From Leptospira paudalimensis (GTDB lineage: Bacteria > Spirochaetota > Leptospiria > Leptospirales > Leptospiraceae), in NCBI RefSeq assembly GCF_026151345.1, contig NZ_JAMQPR010000001.1, positions 124,231 through 188,230 of the forward strand: a stretch of 64,000 bases of DNA. The letters run 5' to 3'. Under the pieces are notes generated by a model. That model saw only the letters and a program-made list of their open reading frames with translations, did not search any database and was not told where the DNA came from. Within the stretch, counting starts at the first letter, position 1. Each line of letters starts with the position of its first letter. Shown here piece after piece: positions 1 through 8,280 of the stretch. The position numbers and the translations under genes are program-made.

Positions 1-505
1 ATTGTTCCCCGAGTCCAAAAAACTTTTCATCTGGTTGAGACGCATACACAAGTTGGATTCGATTTAGGTTTTCATCAGAGACAGTGATTTTGAACTCAAT
101 TTCGGTATCAGATTTTGCGACAAAGTTGACTTGGTAATCGGAAGAACAATTTTTCCCTGTTAATTTACCAAGGATGGTAATTTTCCCAATTTCTTTTTTG
201 ATGGAATCCACCGTTTGTTCGGAACAAGTCCGTTTCGTCGATTCTTCAAATTTAAAAGAAGCCATCCGGTATTTGGAAACGGTTTCTACTTCGGATACTG
301 ACAGGAAAGGTTCATCTAACGAGAGCTTGATGAAGTTTTTGTCAAAGGATGTGTTTTTCAGAGCAAGCTCAGTTGGTTTTTGAATCCATTGGATTTGTTT
401 AGAAACTTGGAAGGTTTCTTCCTGAATGGGAGTAGGCGTGAGAACATGAGAGGCACATTCTAGGAATAAAAAGATACAACAAAGGGATAAAAAACGAAAA
501 ACCAT
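1..505 (-). CDS. GH31-type glycoside hydrolase lipoprotein, N-terminal part only
   Basis: The reading frame starts at an ATG at 505-503 behind a good RBS (GGAGG) and runs off the left edge of the window, so only about 168 residues are present. The N-terminus is a short hydrophobic leader followed by Cys17 (FLFLEC), which fits a spirochaetal lipobox and suggests a lipid-anchored envelope protein. At the window edge the protein reads DEKFFGLGEQ, the conserved motif of the N-terminal beta-sandwich of family 31 glycosidases (alpha-glucosidase or alpha-xylosidase), which sits ahead of the catalytic barrel. The catalytic aspartates lie outside the window, so activity and substrate cannot be judged. 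The family call rests on this motif and on the beta-rich character of the visible part. Confidence 0.72.
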   Translation of the reverse strand, partial: MVFRFLSLCCIFLFLECASHVLTPTPIQEETFQVSKQIQWIQKPTELALKNTSFDKNFIKLSLDEPFLSVSEVETVSKYRMASFKFEESTKRTCSEQTVDSIKKEIGKITILGKLTGKNCSSDYQVNFVAKSDTEIEFKITVSDENLNRIQLVYASQPDEKFFGLGEQ

Positions 506-565
506 CGGATCCTCCAAGAGCGAGAGCTTAGTGAACCGATGGTCTTAAGTTACGTAAATCTTTTT

Positions 566-1417
566 TTAGACTTTCTTTCGATCAACACCACCTACCCTAG
601 GTGCTGCTGTTTGTGCGCCTTGTTTAGCACCAAAAACGGCAACAGCTTGTTTGGGTAAGTTGGATTTACGCCATTCAAACCAAGAACCTTGGTAAGTAGT
701 AACGTCAATATATCCTGCTTCTCGTAACATAAGAGCTAACAAACAGGATCTGGCACCATTGTAATCATAAATCACAGTTGGCCTTTCGGGCATAAAAGGA
801 AAACCATTCAGGCGTTTTTTGAAAATAGAACGTTCGATGAGATTGGCTTCTCCATCATACAAATTCCTCCAATCCCAGAGGAAAGCTCCTGGCAAACGGC
901 CACAGAGTGTTCCTTCTTCTGGAGCAGTGAGACGTGGAAGACGACCTTCGTATTCTTCCATAGTCCTTGCATCAAAGATTTGTAATTTCGTAAGATTTCG
1001 TTCCATGAAGGCTTTATCAACAACACCTTCAATTGGTTTTGCCTTATCCGCAACAGGAGGTTCGATTTTGAGTTCTCCTTTTGCTTTTTTACCATTAGCA
1101 GGCCATTTTTGACCAAGAACATAAGCATCTTTGATTCCCATTCCACGGAGTAAATACACCATACGAGTGGAAAACATCCCCATTCCTTCATCAAAAACAA
1201 TGATTCGAGTCTTTTTTGATTTTTGAAACTCTTGGACCACAGCAGCCATCGGGCCATATAATTTTTTTTGGGATTCTGGGTCGGAGCCGAACGCTTTTTT
1301 GATAAATGGATAGTAGTAGGCACCTTCTAATGTTTCTTCTTCATATGCTGATTGGGAACGACAATCGATGAGGAAGTCACCAGGTTCTATTTCGGTTTTA
1401 AGAAAGTTCCAGTTCAA
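566..1417 (-). CDS. Tandem rhodanese-domain protein, both active-site cysteines missing
   Basis: This 283-residue protein has the size and two-domain layout of thiosulfate or 3-mercaptopyruvate sulfurtransferases: domain 1 about residues 5-110, domain 2 about 135-265, ending in the family GSWFEW motif. The active loop of domain 2 reads DYNGARSC, where catalytic members have Cys at the first position (CxxGxRS), so the nucleophile is replaced by Asp. The equivalent loop of domain 1 reads DEGMG and also starts with Asp, as in non-catalytic rhodanese domains. Classical persulfide chemistry is therefore doubtful, and the likely automatic label 'thiosulfate sulfurtransferase' is a fold assignment. 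The start is a TTG at 1417-1415 behind GGAG eight bases upstream; no better Met lies close. Confidence 0.85.
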   Translation of the reverse strand: MNWNFLKTEIEPGDFLIDCRSQSAYEEETLEGAYYYPFIKKAFGSDPESQKKLYGPMAAVVQEFQKSKKTRIIVFDEGMGMFSTRMVYLLRGMGIKDAYVLGQKWPANGKKAKGELKIEPPVADKAKPIEGVVDKAFMERNLTKLQIFDARTMEEYEGRLPRLTAPEEGTLCGRLPGAFLWDWRNLYDGEANLIERSIFKKRLNGFPFMPERPTVIYDYNGARSCLLALMLREAGYIDVTTYQGSWFEWRKSNLPKQAVAVFGAKQGAQTAAPRVGGVDRKKV

Positions 1418-1589
1418 AAAAGTATTCTCCTATTTCTTACATTACTTTTCCCCCCCTCGAATTTTTGAAAGTCTGAAAACCAAAAAAAAAATTCAAAGCT
1501 GGTCTGGGACATAATGAGAAAAGAAATCAATTGTTCAAGAGTTGATTCCGAGGGGTATAGAATCCGATATTAAAGATAGTCGGTAAACC

Positions 1590-2465
1590 ATGAATTGGCA
1601 TGTTTCAATATCATTCTCAGTCATTTTAAGTCTATTTTCGTTAGCCAATCTATCTGCTGACAAAATTCCAAAGGTTCATTCGTTACAATCTTTGAACGAT
1701 GAAATCATTCATTGGAAACAAGGTAAAATTTCAAAAAACTTCGAACAAAAAATACGGAATCGTAGTGTATACCCTACGAATGATGAAAATTGCCAAATTG
1801 AGTTGGCATCAAAAATCTCATCTGTAACTTATTACAGACTCAGTTGCCAATCAACAGAAGAACCAATTTTTATCGAATTTTTATCTCAGAATAGAACCAA
1901 TTTACCGAAAGATGAATTCCGTTTAAAGTCTGTTCAACGAATTGGTAAAAAACAATATTTGGAAATCCAATCAGGATTTAATTTTGTTGGATCTAATGCA
2001 AACGAAAGTACAAAGACTAATTTTGATGATACAGATTTAGATTACCCTCAAAAAAAAGTAAATCAGATACGAAATCAAAAATCTACTAAGGTAACCTCTT
2101 ACCAACCAATTCAAAATCCAAACTTGTTTTATTTCCAATCCATTGCGGAAAATCCAAAGAGACGAAAAGAAGTACCTTCCAATTTAGAAATCTTTTTTGA
2201 TTCTTCCTGTCCGCTGGAATTTGTAGAAAAAGACCAAAGTTTTTACTGGGATCAAACAGTTTCTTATGTCTTTCGCATCACATGCGTTAAAGACTCGGTC
2301 TATCGATTGATACGTGCATCTTCGTCACCTTCAGGAGAATTGATGGTTTCGAATACCATTTGGAAAGATCCAAAACCAGGAGAACGAGTCTTAGGGAAGG
2401 CTCTCCTAAAAAAAATTTCAGAAACTCAAATCATTTGGGAGAATGTAATTCTGTATTATGAATAA
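1590..2465 (+). CDS. Secreted protein of unknown function, first gene of protease cluster
   Basis: I do not recognise a family. The 291-residue product begins with a signal peptide (hydrophobic stretch about residues 5-20, probable cut near LSA-DK) and continues as a hydrophilic, Asn/Lys/Ser-rich protein with four to six cysteines in pairs, suggesting an exported disulfide-bonded fold. It overlaps the start of the following protease gene by 8 bases, so the two are translationally coupled and probably act in the same compartment. A weak promoter-like pair (TTGTTC at 1531, TATAGA at 1556, 19-base spacing) lies upstream. The context suggests an accessory or substrate-binding partner of the protease, but that is inference. 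Confidence 0.75.
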   Translation: MNWHVSISFSVILSLFSLANLSADKIPKVHSLQSLNDEIIHWKQGKISKNFEQKIRNRSVYPTNDENCQIELASKISSVTYYRLSCQSTEEPIFIEFLSQNRTNLPKDEFRLKSVQRIGKKQYLEIQSGFNFVGSNANESTKTNFDDTDLDYPQKKVNQIRNQKSTKVTSYQPIQNPNLFYFQSIAENPKRRKEVPSNLEIFFDSSCPLEFVEKDQSFYWDQTVSYVFRITCVKDSVYRLIRASSSPSGELMVSNTIWKDPKPGERVLGKALLKKISETQIIWENVILYYE

Positions 2466-3915
2466 AATCATCTTAATTTGTCTCAGTTTATTATTATGGA
2501 GTGAGACAGTATTTTCACAAACTGAATCAGAACCTGCAGTGGATTCAATTTTTCGTTCCGTAGTCCTTATACGGAATGAAGGGTTTAACACTGAAAATAA
2601 AACCCAACCTTGGATGAAAAAAAATCTTTATACAGGGTTTGGTTCAGGATTGGTATTACCCAATCAAACTATATTAACCAATGCACATGTAGTTCGTGAT
2701 GCAAAACGAATTTTAGTGAAGAGTAGTTTCACTAAAAAAGAATACCTAGCGGATGTAAAATTCATTGGTTATGATTGTGACTTAGCGTTATTACAAGTGA
2801 ATGATCCCGATTTTTCGGAACAAACAACTTCATTAAGTTTATTGGAAGGAATTCCCAATTTAGGATCGGATGTATTGTTATTAGGTTTTCCAAATGGTAA
2901 TGATAGTTTATCTGTCGAAAAAGGATCCATCTTACGTTTTGAAAAAAATCGATACACCTACTCTGGGTTAGATTATAGAAATGTATTGAAAATATCGGCA
3001 AATATCCAACCAGGCAATTCTGGTGGACCCGCTGTTCAAAATGGAAAGGTTGTTGGTCTTGTATTCCAGATCAGTACATTAGAACAAGGGATTGCGTATT
3101 TGATCTCCAATGACATCATCCGTCATTTTTTAGAAGATATCAATGATGGGAAATATGATGGGTTTCCGAATCTAGGATTTACATTCCAAAATGGAAATCC
3201 AAAAAGTTTAAAACAAGCGATGAAAGTACCTGCAAGTGAAACAGGGATTTTTGTGAATCGAATTTATCCTTCTTCTACATTTTCGAAAGTATTAAAAGAA
3301 AAAGATTTTGTGACGGCAGTGGATGGAATTTCCATCTCAAATGATGGTGAACTTACATCTTCCAATAAAAAAGAATTCATCATTGATTGGATTGAAGACA
3401 AACAATTGAATTCAAAAGTTACAATCAATTTTTATCGAGCAGGGAAACCGAACCAAGCAGAAGTCAATTTGCAAAAAAACTATGCATTGGAACTCTATCG
3501 AGATGGAACTGAAGATTATTTTTTACAGGCAGGTTTTGTTTTCCAACCAATTACACGATCTTTTTTCCACTCGGAAGATGGTGATTTAGATAGTTCGTTA
3601 CAATACCACTACAGTTATTTTATCCAAGACCTTCTCTATCGTTATACAACTAGAGATATTGTTTTGAGTTATGCCTTTAGTGATCCAGAAACATCAAAGT
3701 ATAAAAAATATAAATACAAAGTTGTAGAGTCGATTAATGGACGAGTTCCAAAAGATTTAAGTGAATTTAAATCCCTTTGGAAAGAAAATAAACGCGGAGT
3801 GATTGTACTAAAATTTAGAGGAATGGATCTACCAATTGTGTTACGACCTGAATCCATTTACCAGATGAACCAAAGAGTTAAAAAAAGATATGGTGCCAAT
3901 TATGAAGAAATTTAA
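2458..3915 (+). CDS. HtrA-like trypsin-fold serine protease with PDZ domain
   Basis: The 485-residue protein starts with a cleavable signal peptide (about residues 1-20) and carries a chymotrypsin-fold protease domain, residues about 30-230. The catalytic triad is complete: His77 in TNAHVV, Asp108 in DCDLALL and Ser188 in GNSGGP, all in the HtrA/DegP context. A PDZ-like segment follows (about 240-345), then about 140 residues with no motif I know. This is a periplasmic or surface-exposed protease, perhaps in envelope protein quality control. It is flanked by overlapping genes on both sides (8 bases upstream, 14 downstream), so the three genes form one operon. It is longer than a simple one-PDZ DegS and lacks a clear second PDZ. 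Confidence 0.9.
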   Translation: MNKIILICLSLLLWSETVFSQTESEPAVDSIFRSVVLIRNEGFNTENKTQPWMKKNLYTGFGSGLVLPNQTILTNAHVVRDAKRILVKSSFTKKEYLADVKFIGYDCDLALLQVNDPDFSEQTTSLSLLEGIPNLGSDVLLLGFPNGNDSLSVEKGSILRFEKNRYTYSGLDYRNVLKISANIQPGNSGGPAVQNGKVVGLVFQISTLEQGIAYLISNDIIRHFLEDINDGKYDGFPNLGFTFQNGNPKSLKQAMKVPASETGIFVNRIYPSSTFSKVLKEKDFVTAVDGISISNDGELTSSNKKEFIIDWIEDKQLNSKVTINFYRAGKPNQAEVNLQKNYALELYRDGTEDYFLQAGFVFQPITRSFFHSEDGDLDSSLQYHYSYFIQDLLYRYTTRDIVLSYAFSDPETSKYKKYKYKVVESINGRVPKDLSEFKSLWKENKRGVIVLKFRGMDLPIVLRPESIYQMNQRVKKRYGANYEEI

Positions 3916-5266
3916 GTCGATTGTCCTTGTATCATTTTTAGTATTAATCACTTCCAATCTTTTTGCGGAAGAGTTTGAAGACAAACGTGTCATTGAAGCA
4001 AGGGTAACCTTTCAGAAGATTAGCCACCAAAATCCATGGTTAGTTGGTGAACCATTCAATCGCAAATTAAATATCATCCACTTAGGAAAGGGAATGTTTT
4101 TTGGTGTCACTCTTTCCAAACAAAACCCCGTATATGCGGAATTTGAATCATTTGATTATTCAGTACCAAAATTGTCAATTAAGGCTTATGATGGTGAAAC
4201 TGGGTTTCTATTATTAGAATCAAAAGGGATGCAGAAATTGCCAAAACCAGTAGGTTTGGATTTAAAACTGACAGACAAACATTGTCCTACTGGAAAATCT
4301 CGATATGTTTATTTGCCTTTTTCAAAGACTCCAATCAAAGTATTGATGTTGGATCAGAAAAAAACAGAAGAGTCTGATTTTTTCTTCAAAAATCAATTGT
4401 TATGCGGAATTACGATTTCTGATTTTTTAATCCCAACCGAATATGTAGAATTGTTTTTACGATCTGGTGGTAAGTCATTCCCTCACCCAGGATTCTTATT
4501 TGATGTGAATTTAACTCCTTCGGAGAAAGAATATTATTCAAAATCATTTCCAAATCCACTTTTAGTTTCAGAAGTGATTCCCGGAGTTGGGCCTGCTTAT
4601 AATTTATTCCCTGGTGACTTGGTTACCATGATCAATTCTTTTTCGCTTACGAAAGTAGATGAATGGGACCGGGCTGATAAAATCTTGGATTTGTTATTAC
4701 GTAAACCCGATGGACGTTTGCGAGAATTAGGTGAAACGATCCAACTGAAACTACATCGTAATTTTCAAAGTCTCAGTATTTCATATGATTTAAGGGCCTA
4801 TGATTCTAATGATTTTTTAATCCCAGAGGAAGCAAAAGATCGCAGACCTTTGTATTTGATTGTTGGAGGATTTTTCTTTACGGAACTTTCCAATGCCTAT
4901 CTCAAAGAATTTGGTTCGGAATACAGGGTGAAGTCGGAAAAAAAATTGGTGTATTTGTCTGACTATTACCAAAAGAAAGTCCACCCAGTCAGGGAAAAAA
5001 TTGTAATCCTCAGTCGTGTTTTTCCCCTAGAAGGTAACCTAGGATACCAAGACTTCCAAGATTTAGTCTTAGAGAAGGTAAATGGAACTCGCATTAGCTC
5101 CCTTAGCCAATTAAAATCTCTTTTACAATCAGAAGAGTCCGCCTATTACGCGTTTGAATTGTCTGGAGGAAAAATCGCATTTTTTACCAAAAAAGAGATT
5201 CTGGAATTGCAACAAGAACTTCAGTCTACGTACAAATTGGGACGTTCGTACAACTTGGAAGACTAA
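3902..5266 (+). CDS. Secreted degenerate protease paralogue with PDZ-like regions
   Basis: The ATG at 3902 is chosen because it begins a good signal peptide (MKKFKSIVLV..., cut after LFA-E); an in-frame ATG lies 12 bases earlier. The start overlaps the stop of the active protease, so translation is coupled. The 454-residue product resembles its neighbour in layout (beta-rich N-terminal half, a PDZ-like stretch around 210-300 with VIPGVGPAYNLFPGDLV, and a second near the C-terminus) but no His-Asp-Ser triad or GNSGGP is present. It is best read as a non-catalytic paralogue, perhaps a regulatory or substrate-presenting subunit. The PDZ reading is from motif pattern only. Confidence 0.8.
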   Translation: MKKFKSIVLVSFLVLITSNLFAEEFEDKRVIEARVTFQKISHQNPWLVGEPFNRKLNIIHLGKGMFFGVTLSKQNPVYAEFESFDYSVPKLSIKAYDGETGFLLLESKGMQKLPKPVGLDLKLTDKHCPTGKSRYVYLPFSKTPIKVLMLDQKKTEESDFFFKNQLLCGITISDFLIPTEYVELFLRSGGKSFPHPGFLFDVNLTPSEKEYYSKSFPNPLLVSEVIPGVGPAYNLFPGDLVTMINSFSLTKVDEWDRADKILDLLLRKPDGRLRELGETIQLKLHRNFQSLSISYDLRAYDSNDFLIPEEAKDRRPLYLIVGGFFFTELSNAYLKEFGSEYRVKSEKKLVYLSDYYQKKVHPVREKIVILSRVFPLEGNLGYQDFQDLVLEKVNGTRISSLSQLKSLLQSEESAYYAFELSGGKIAFFTKKEILELQQELQSTYKLGRSYNLED

Positions 5267-5328
5267 AAATCAAAAATAGATTTACAATTGTTAATGCTAG
5301 GACATTCTAATTCCCTAAGCCATTCCTT

Positions 5329-6234
5329 ATGAAAATCCTATTTGTTGACGACGAAGAAACAATTCGTGAATTGTTTTGGGAATACTTCAAAGACGAATTT
5401 AATGTTACATTAGCCTCCGACGGGATGGAGGCTCTTGCTATTGCCAACCAAAACACTTTTGATTTAATCATTTCTGACATCAGCTTACCAAAATTAAATG
5501 GAATCCAATTCATTCAAAAATTAAGGGCCGATGGAAACCAAACTCCCTTTTTGGTAATCACGGGAGATAGTGACATTCAAATTGCAATCGATGTGTTTCG
5601 TATGGGAGCCGTTGATTTTTTTCTAAAACCATTCCGAATGGAAGCTCTCCGCTCTCGAATTAAAAAGTTTGAAAATGCAGACATTGATCTCACCTTACTT
5701 TATAATAGTGGTGAAATTACACAATTCAGTGGTGACTGCAAAATCAAATTAAAACCTCAAATTAAAAAGTTAACTTCCTATATTGCCTTTTTAACCAAAC
5801 AAATCTTAAATTCACCACATGCTTCACCTGAAGATTTAATCTCCATAAAAATTGTATTGTATGAATTATTGGCAAATGCAATCGAACATGGTGTTGCAGG
5901 TGTGAGTTATGCTGAAAAACAGGAATGTTTAGAATCTAACCAAGATTATTTTAAGTATGTTGATGAACGATGTGCCGGTAATAATTCATCTGTTTTTGTA
6001 GAATTACTAATGGATGATGTGGGTGTTACGATTGTGATTCGTGATGAAGGGAATGGATTTGCGGTTTCTCAAATACCCAACCCAATTGAAAATCCAAGTG
6101 CCAATTTAGTGAGTGGACGAGGGATTTTTTTAGCAAAAATGAATATTGATTCTATTGTTTATAATGAAAAAGGAAATGAAGTTCGATTTTTTAAAACTTG
6201 GAATCGGATTGCAGGAAATGCCAATCAAAACTGA
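5329..6234 (+). CDS. Response regulator fused to RsbW/HATPase-type output domain
   Basis: The N-terminal 120 residues are a canonical receiver: acidic pair Asp7-Asp8, phospho-acceptor Asp50 in ISDISLP, and Lys100 in FFLKPF. The C-terminal half (about 165-295) is a GHKL ATPase of the anti-sigma/serine-kinase type, with N-box ELLANAIEHG and G-boxes DEGNGF and SGRGIFLAK. No HisKA domain and no DNA-binding domain are present. Such fusions act by ATP-dependent protein-protein switching or Ser/Thr phosphorylation in partner-switching pathways. No anti-anti-sigma (STAS) or phosphatase gene is adjacent, so the partner is not visible. The gene overlaps the convergent downstream gene by 10 bases at the stop codons. 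Confidence 0.87.
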   Translation: MKILFVDDEETIRELFWEYFKDEFNVTLASDGMEALAIANQNTFDLIISDISLPKLNGIQFIQKLRADGNQTPFLVITGDSDIQIAIDVFRMGAVDFFLKPFRMEALRSRIKKFENADIDLTLLYNSGEITQFSGDCKIKLKPQIKKLTSYIAFLTKQILNSPHASPEDLISIKIVLYELLANAIEHGVAGVSYAEKQECLESNQDYFKYVDERCAGNNSSVFVELLMDDVGVTIVIRDEGNGFAVSQIPNPIENPSANLVSGRGIFLAKMNIDSIVYNEKGNEVRFFKTWNRIAGNANQN

Positions 6235-7697
6235 ATTCCTAAAGAAACATAAAACCTTAGGTATTCTTTGTTAGGTTCTTTCTCTGTAAATGGTTCCGTG
6301 ATGAGAACTTTATTTTTTCTAGGATCCATTTCCGTATAAGAAAGACTAAATTGGGAAACTAAATTTCCAAAGTCTTTTGCTTGTAGACTCAATTTACCAA
6401 TCACCTCATTTCCTTTTCCTAAAATGGAATCAGAACGGTTGATAAATAGATCACTGCGAATCCAGGAATTCCAATCCCAACCCAATTGAAGTCCAAATAT
6501 CTGATTTCCTTTGTTTTCAAAATTGGGATTTGCCGAAATTGGACGATCTCGGAACAGAGGTGGATGGACAAAATCTAAGGATTGGTAAAGTAAAAAGGAA
6601 GAATAACCTCCCATTACTCTAGGTTCGGCGAAACTAGACGCATAACCATTGCTATTTGAATCAGTTCTATCTTTTTCATCTTTTTTGGTGACTAAACCTG
6701 CCAAAGCGAAACTCAATTTTTCATTTTGAGTGTGTAAAGAAAAATACCCCAAATACGAATTGGTTGCTATTTTTGATTCAGACCATGGAGAACTAGAAGA
6801 TTTTGATTCTCCTAAAAGCCTGATGGTTGTAAAATCAAAGCTCCATGTTTCGAAAAAAGGTTTGGATTGGAATTCGATTCCCGAATAAGAATACCTGCCT
6901 GAGACTTTTTGGCCTGATCCTAGAGTAACATTTGTATTGTGATTGGGGTCTTCGTACACAAAATGAAACAGCCGAAATTCTTCCCAAAAAAGTATTTTTT
7001 CTGAGGAGATACGACCACCATAAAATTCCCTTCGGTATCCTGTCCAAGGGGGCCCAAACCAATTTTCTAATTCAGGTTTGGCATTTAAACGAATTCCCGT
7101 TAGGCGAAATCCATATTGAGTGTTCAGAGACAAAAAGATGGAATTGGCCATTCCCACAAAAACAAATCCATAACGGTCGAGTCGATTGTAACCACGGCCA
7201 ACTTCCATAGAGAGTTGGATTTTGGAAATTTCCTTTGTGAAAAGGAAACTCACTTCTGAGTCATATACGGTTTTCACTTCTTTATTTGTGATGCGAGACT
7301 CACTGAGTGTGACTCGAGGTGCGACAAAAAATCCAGATGTCCATGTTGATTGGGTGAACGAAAATAAAGTTGGTGTCGTCAGAATGCCTTCTGAATGGTA
7401 CCTGTTGGCTTTTTCTGAATCGATTCCACCTTTTTGGGATTGGAATTTGCCTCCCGATACGACGGACGACTGGAATCCGAATCCATTTTTTTCAGAAGGA
7501 TGGGGGAGCAAATTTTGGCGTTCTTCCACCTTAACGATTCCAAATAGACGATTGGCTCTGTCATCGTCCCTTACAGAGTCAGAATAGGACTGGGCACCAA
7601 GGAATTGAAAAAAAGAAAGAATGAGGAAACAAACAATCCCGATACTAGAAGGGATGAAGAAAATACTTTTGAAATATCGGCATGGATTTCTTCTCAT
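6225..7697 (-). CDS. Predicted outer-membrane beta-barrel protein
   Basis: The 490-residue product has a long signal peptide (positively charged MRRNPCRYFK, hydrophobic core about 12-33, cut near LGA-Q). The mature part is rich in alternating aromatic/polar strands with Ser/Gly/Asn turns and ends in a C-terminal aromatic-terminated strand (YVSLGIQF), the signature of Bam-assembled outer-membrane barrels. I do not recognise the family or a substrate. The ATG at 7697 follows GAGGG at short distance. The first 44 bases overlap, head to head, the likely ATG of the divergent gene at 7654, and the 3' end overlaps the convergent regulator gene by 10 bases. Confidence 0.75.
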   Translation of the reverse strand: MRRNPCRYFKSIFFIPSSIGIVCFLILSFFQFLGAQSYSDSVRDDDRANRLFGIVKVEERQNLLPHPSEKNGFGFQSSVVSGGKFQSQKGGIDSEKANRYHSEGILTTPTLFSFTQSTWTSGFFVAPRVTLSESRITNKEVKTVYDSEVSFLFTKEISKIQLSMEVGRGYNRLDRYGFVFVGMANSIFLSLNTQYGFRLTGIRLNAKPELENWFGPPWTGYRREFYGGRISSEKILFWEEFRLFHFVYEDPNHNTNVTLGSGQKVSGRYSYSGIEFQSKPFFETWSFDFTTIRLLGESKSSSSPWSESKIATNSYLGYFSLHTQNEKLSFALAGLVTKKDEKDRTDSNSNGYASSFAEPRVMGGYSSFLLYQSLDFVHPPLFRDRPISANPNFENKGNQIFGLQLGWDWNSWIRSDLFINRSDSILGKGNEVIGKLSLQAKDFGNLVSQFSLSYTEMDPRKNKVLITEPFTEKEPNKEYLRFYVSLGIQF

Positions 7698-8280
7698 TTT
7701 CCCTCTTCTGTTGGTTATTTTCTCTTACAGGGAAGCTGACACTCGTTTTTCCTTCGACCTGAGTCGATTTTTTGAAAAAACAGACCATAGTAAAGAAGAG
7801 GCGGTGATTGTTTCTTATTTAACACAAAAAGATGCATCCAAAATTTCCTTGAGACGTAAAAAGGAATTAGCGAGAGCAATCGTAAGGTTTTCGCAAAAAT
7901 TACAATTACCAGATGGTACTTTGTTAGGTGATTATCCACCAGTTCCTTCCTTATTTTTGTTAGCATGGGCAAAAACAAGAACTGAATTACAACCTATTAG
8001 TGAGAAAGGTTATGGCATTTTAGCACTTTCGGAATTTTTTGTAAGAGAATTTGAAATGTCATCAGGTGCAAAAATCAATAGGGACTATGACATACAATTA
8101 GACTCAATCCAATTTAAGATTGTAATTTTGAAACTAAAAGAGTATTTAGCAGAAGGTAAATCGGTAAAAGACGCCTATCAGATGTTATATAAAAATAATA
8201 TCGGACCCAATGAATGGGAAGTTCTTATCTCTAATTATAAAAAAATCTACGAATACGTTATTTCCGAAAGTAAGCCATAA
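7654..8280 (+). CDS. Membrane-anchored protein of unknown function
   Basis: I prefer the ATG at 7654 (MKKILLKYRH, then a hydrophobic anchor at about residues 11-24) to an in-frame ATG at 7621, because it gives a normal signal-anchor and a smaller overlap with the divergent outer-membrane gene. The 208-residue product is a basic, mostly helical extracytoplasmic protein with no cysteine-based lipobox. A central stretch (TELQPISEKGYGILALSEF) has a faint resemblance to lytic transglycosylase-type helices, but I see no reliable catalytic motif and assign no function. The 3' end overlaps the convergent flippase gene by 23 bases. Confidence 0.65.
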   Translation: MKKILLKYRHGFLLIFPLLLVIFSYREADTRFSFDLSRFFEKTDHSKEEAVIVSYLTQKDASKISLRRKKELARAIVRFSQKLQLPDGTLLGDYPPVPSLFLLAWAKTRTELQPISEKGYGILALSEFFVREFEMSSGAKINRDYDIQLDSIQFKIVILKLKEYLAEGKSVKDAYQMLYKNNIGPNEWEVLISNYKKIYEYVISESKP

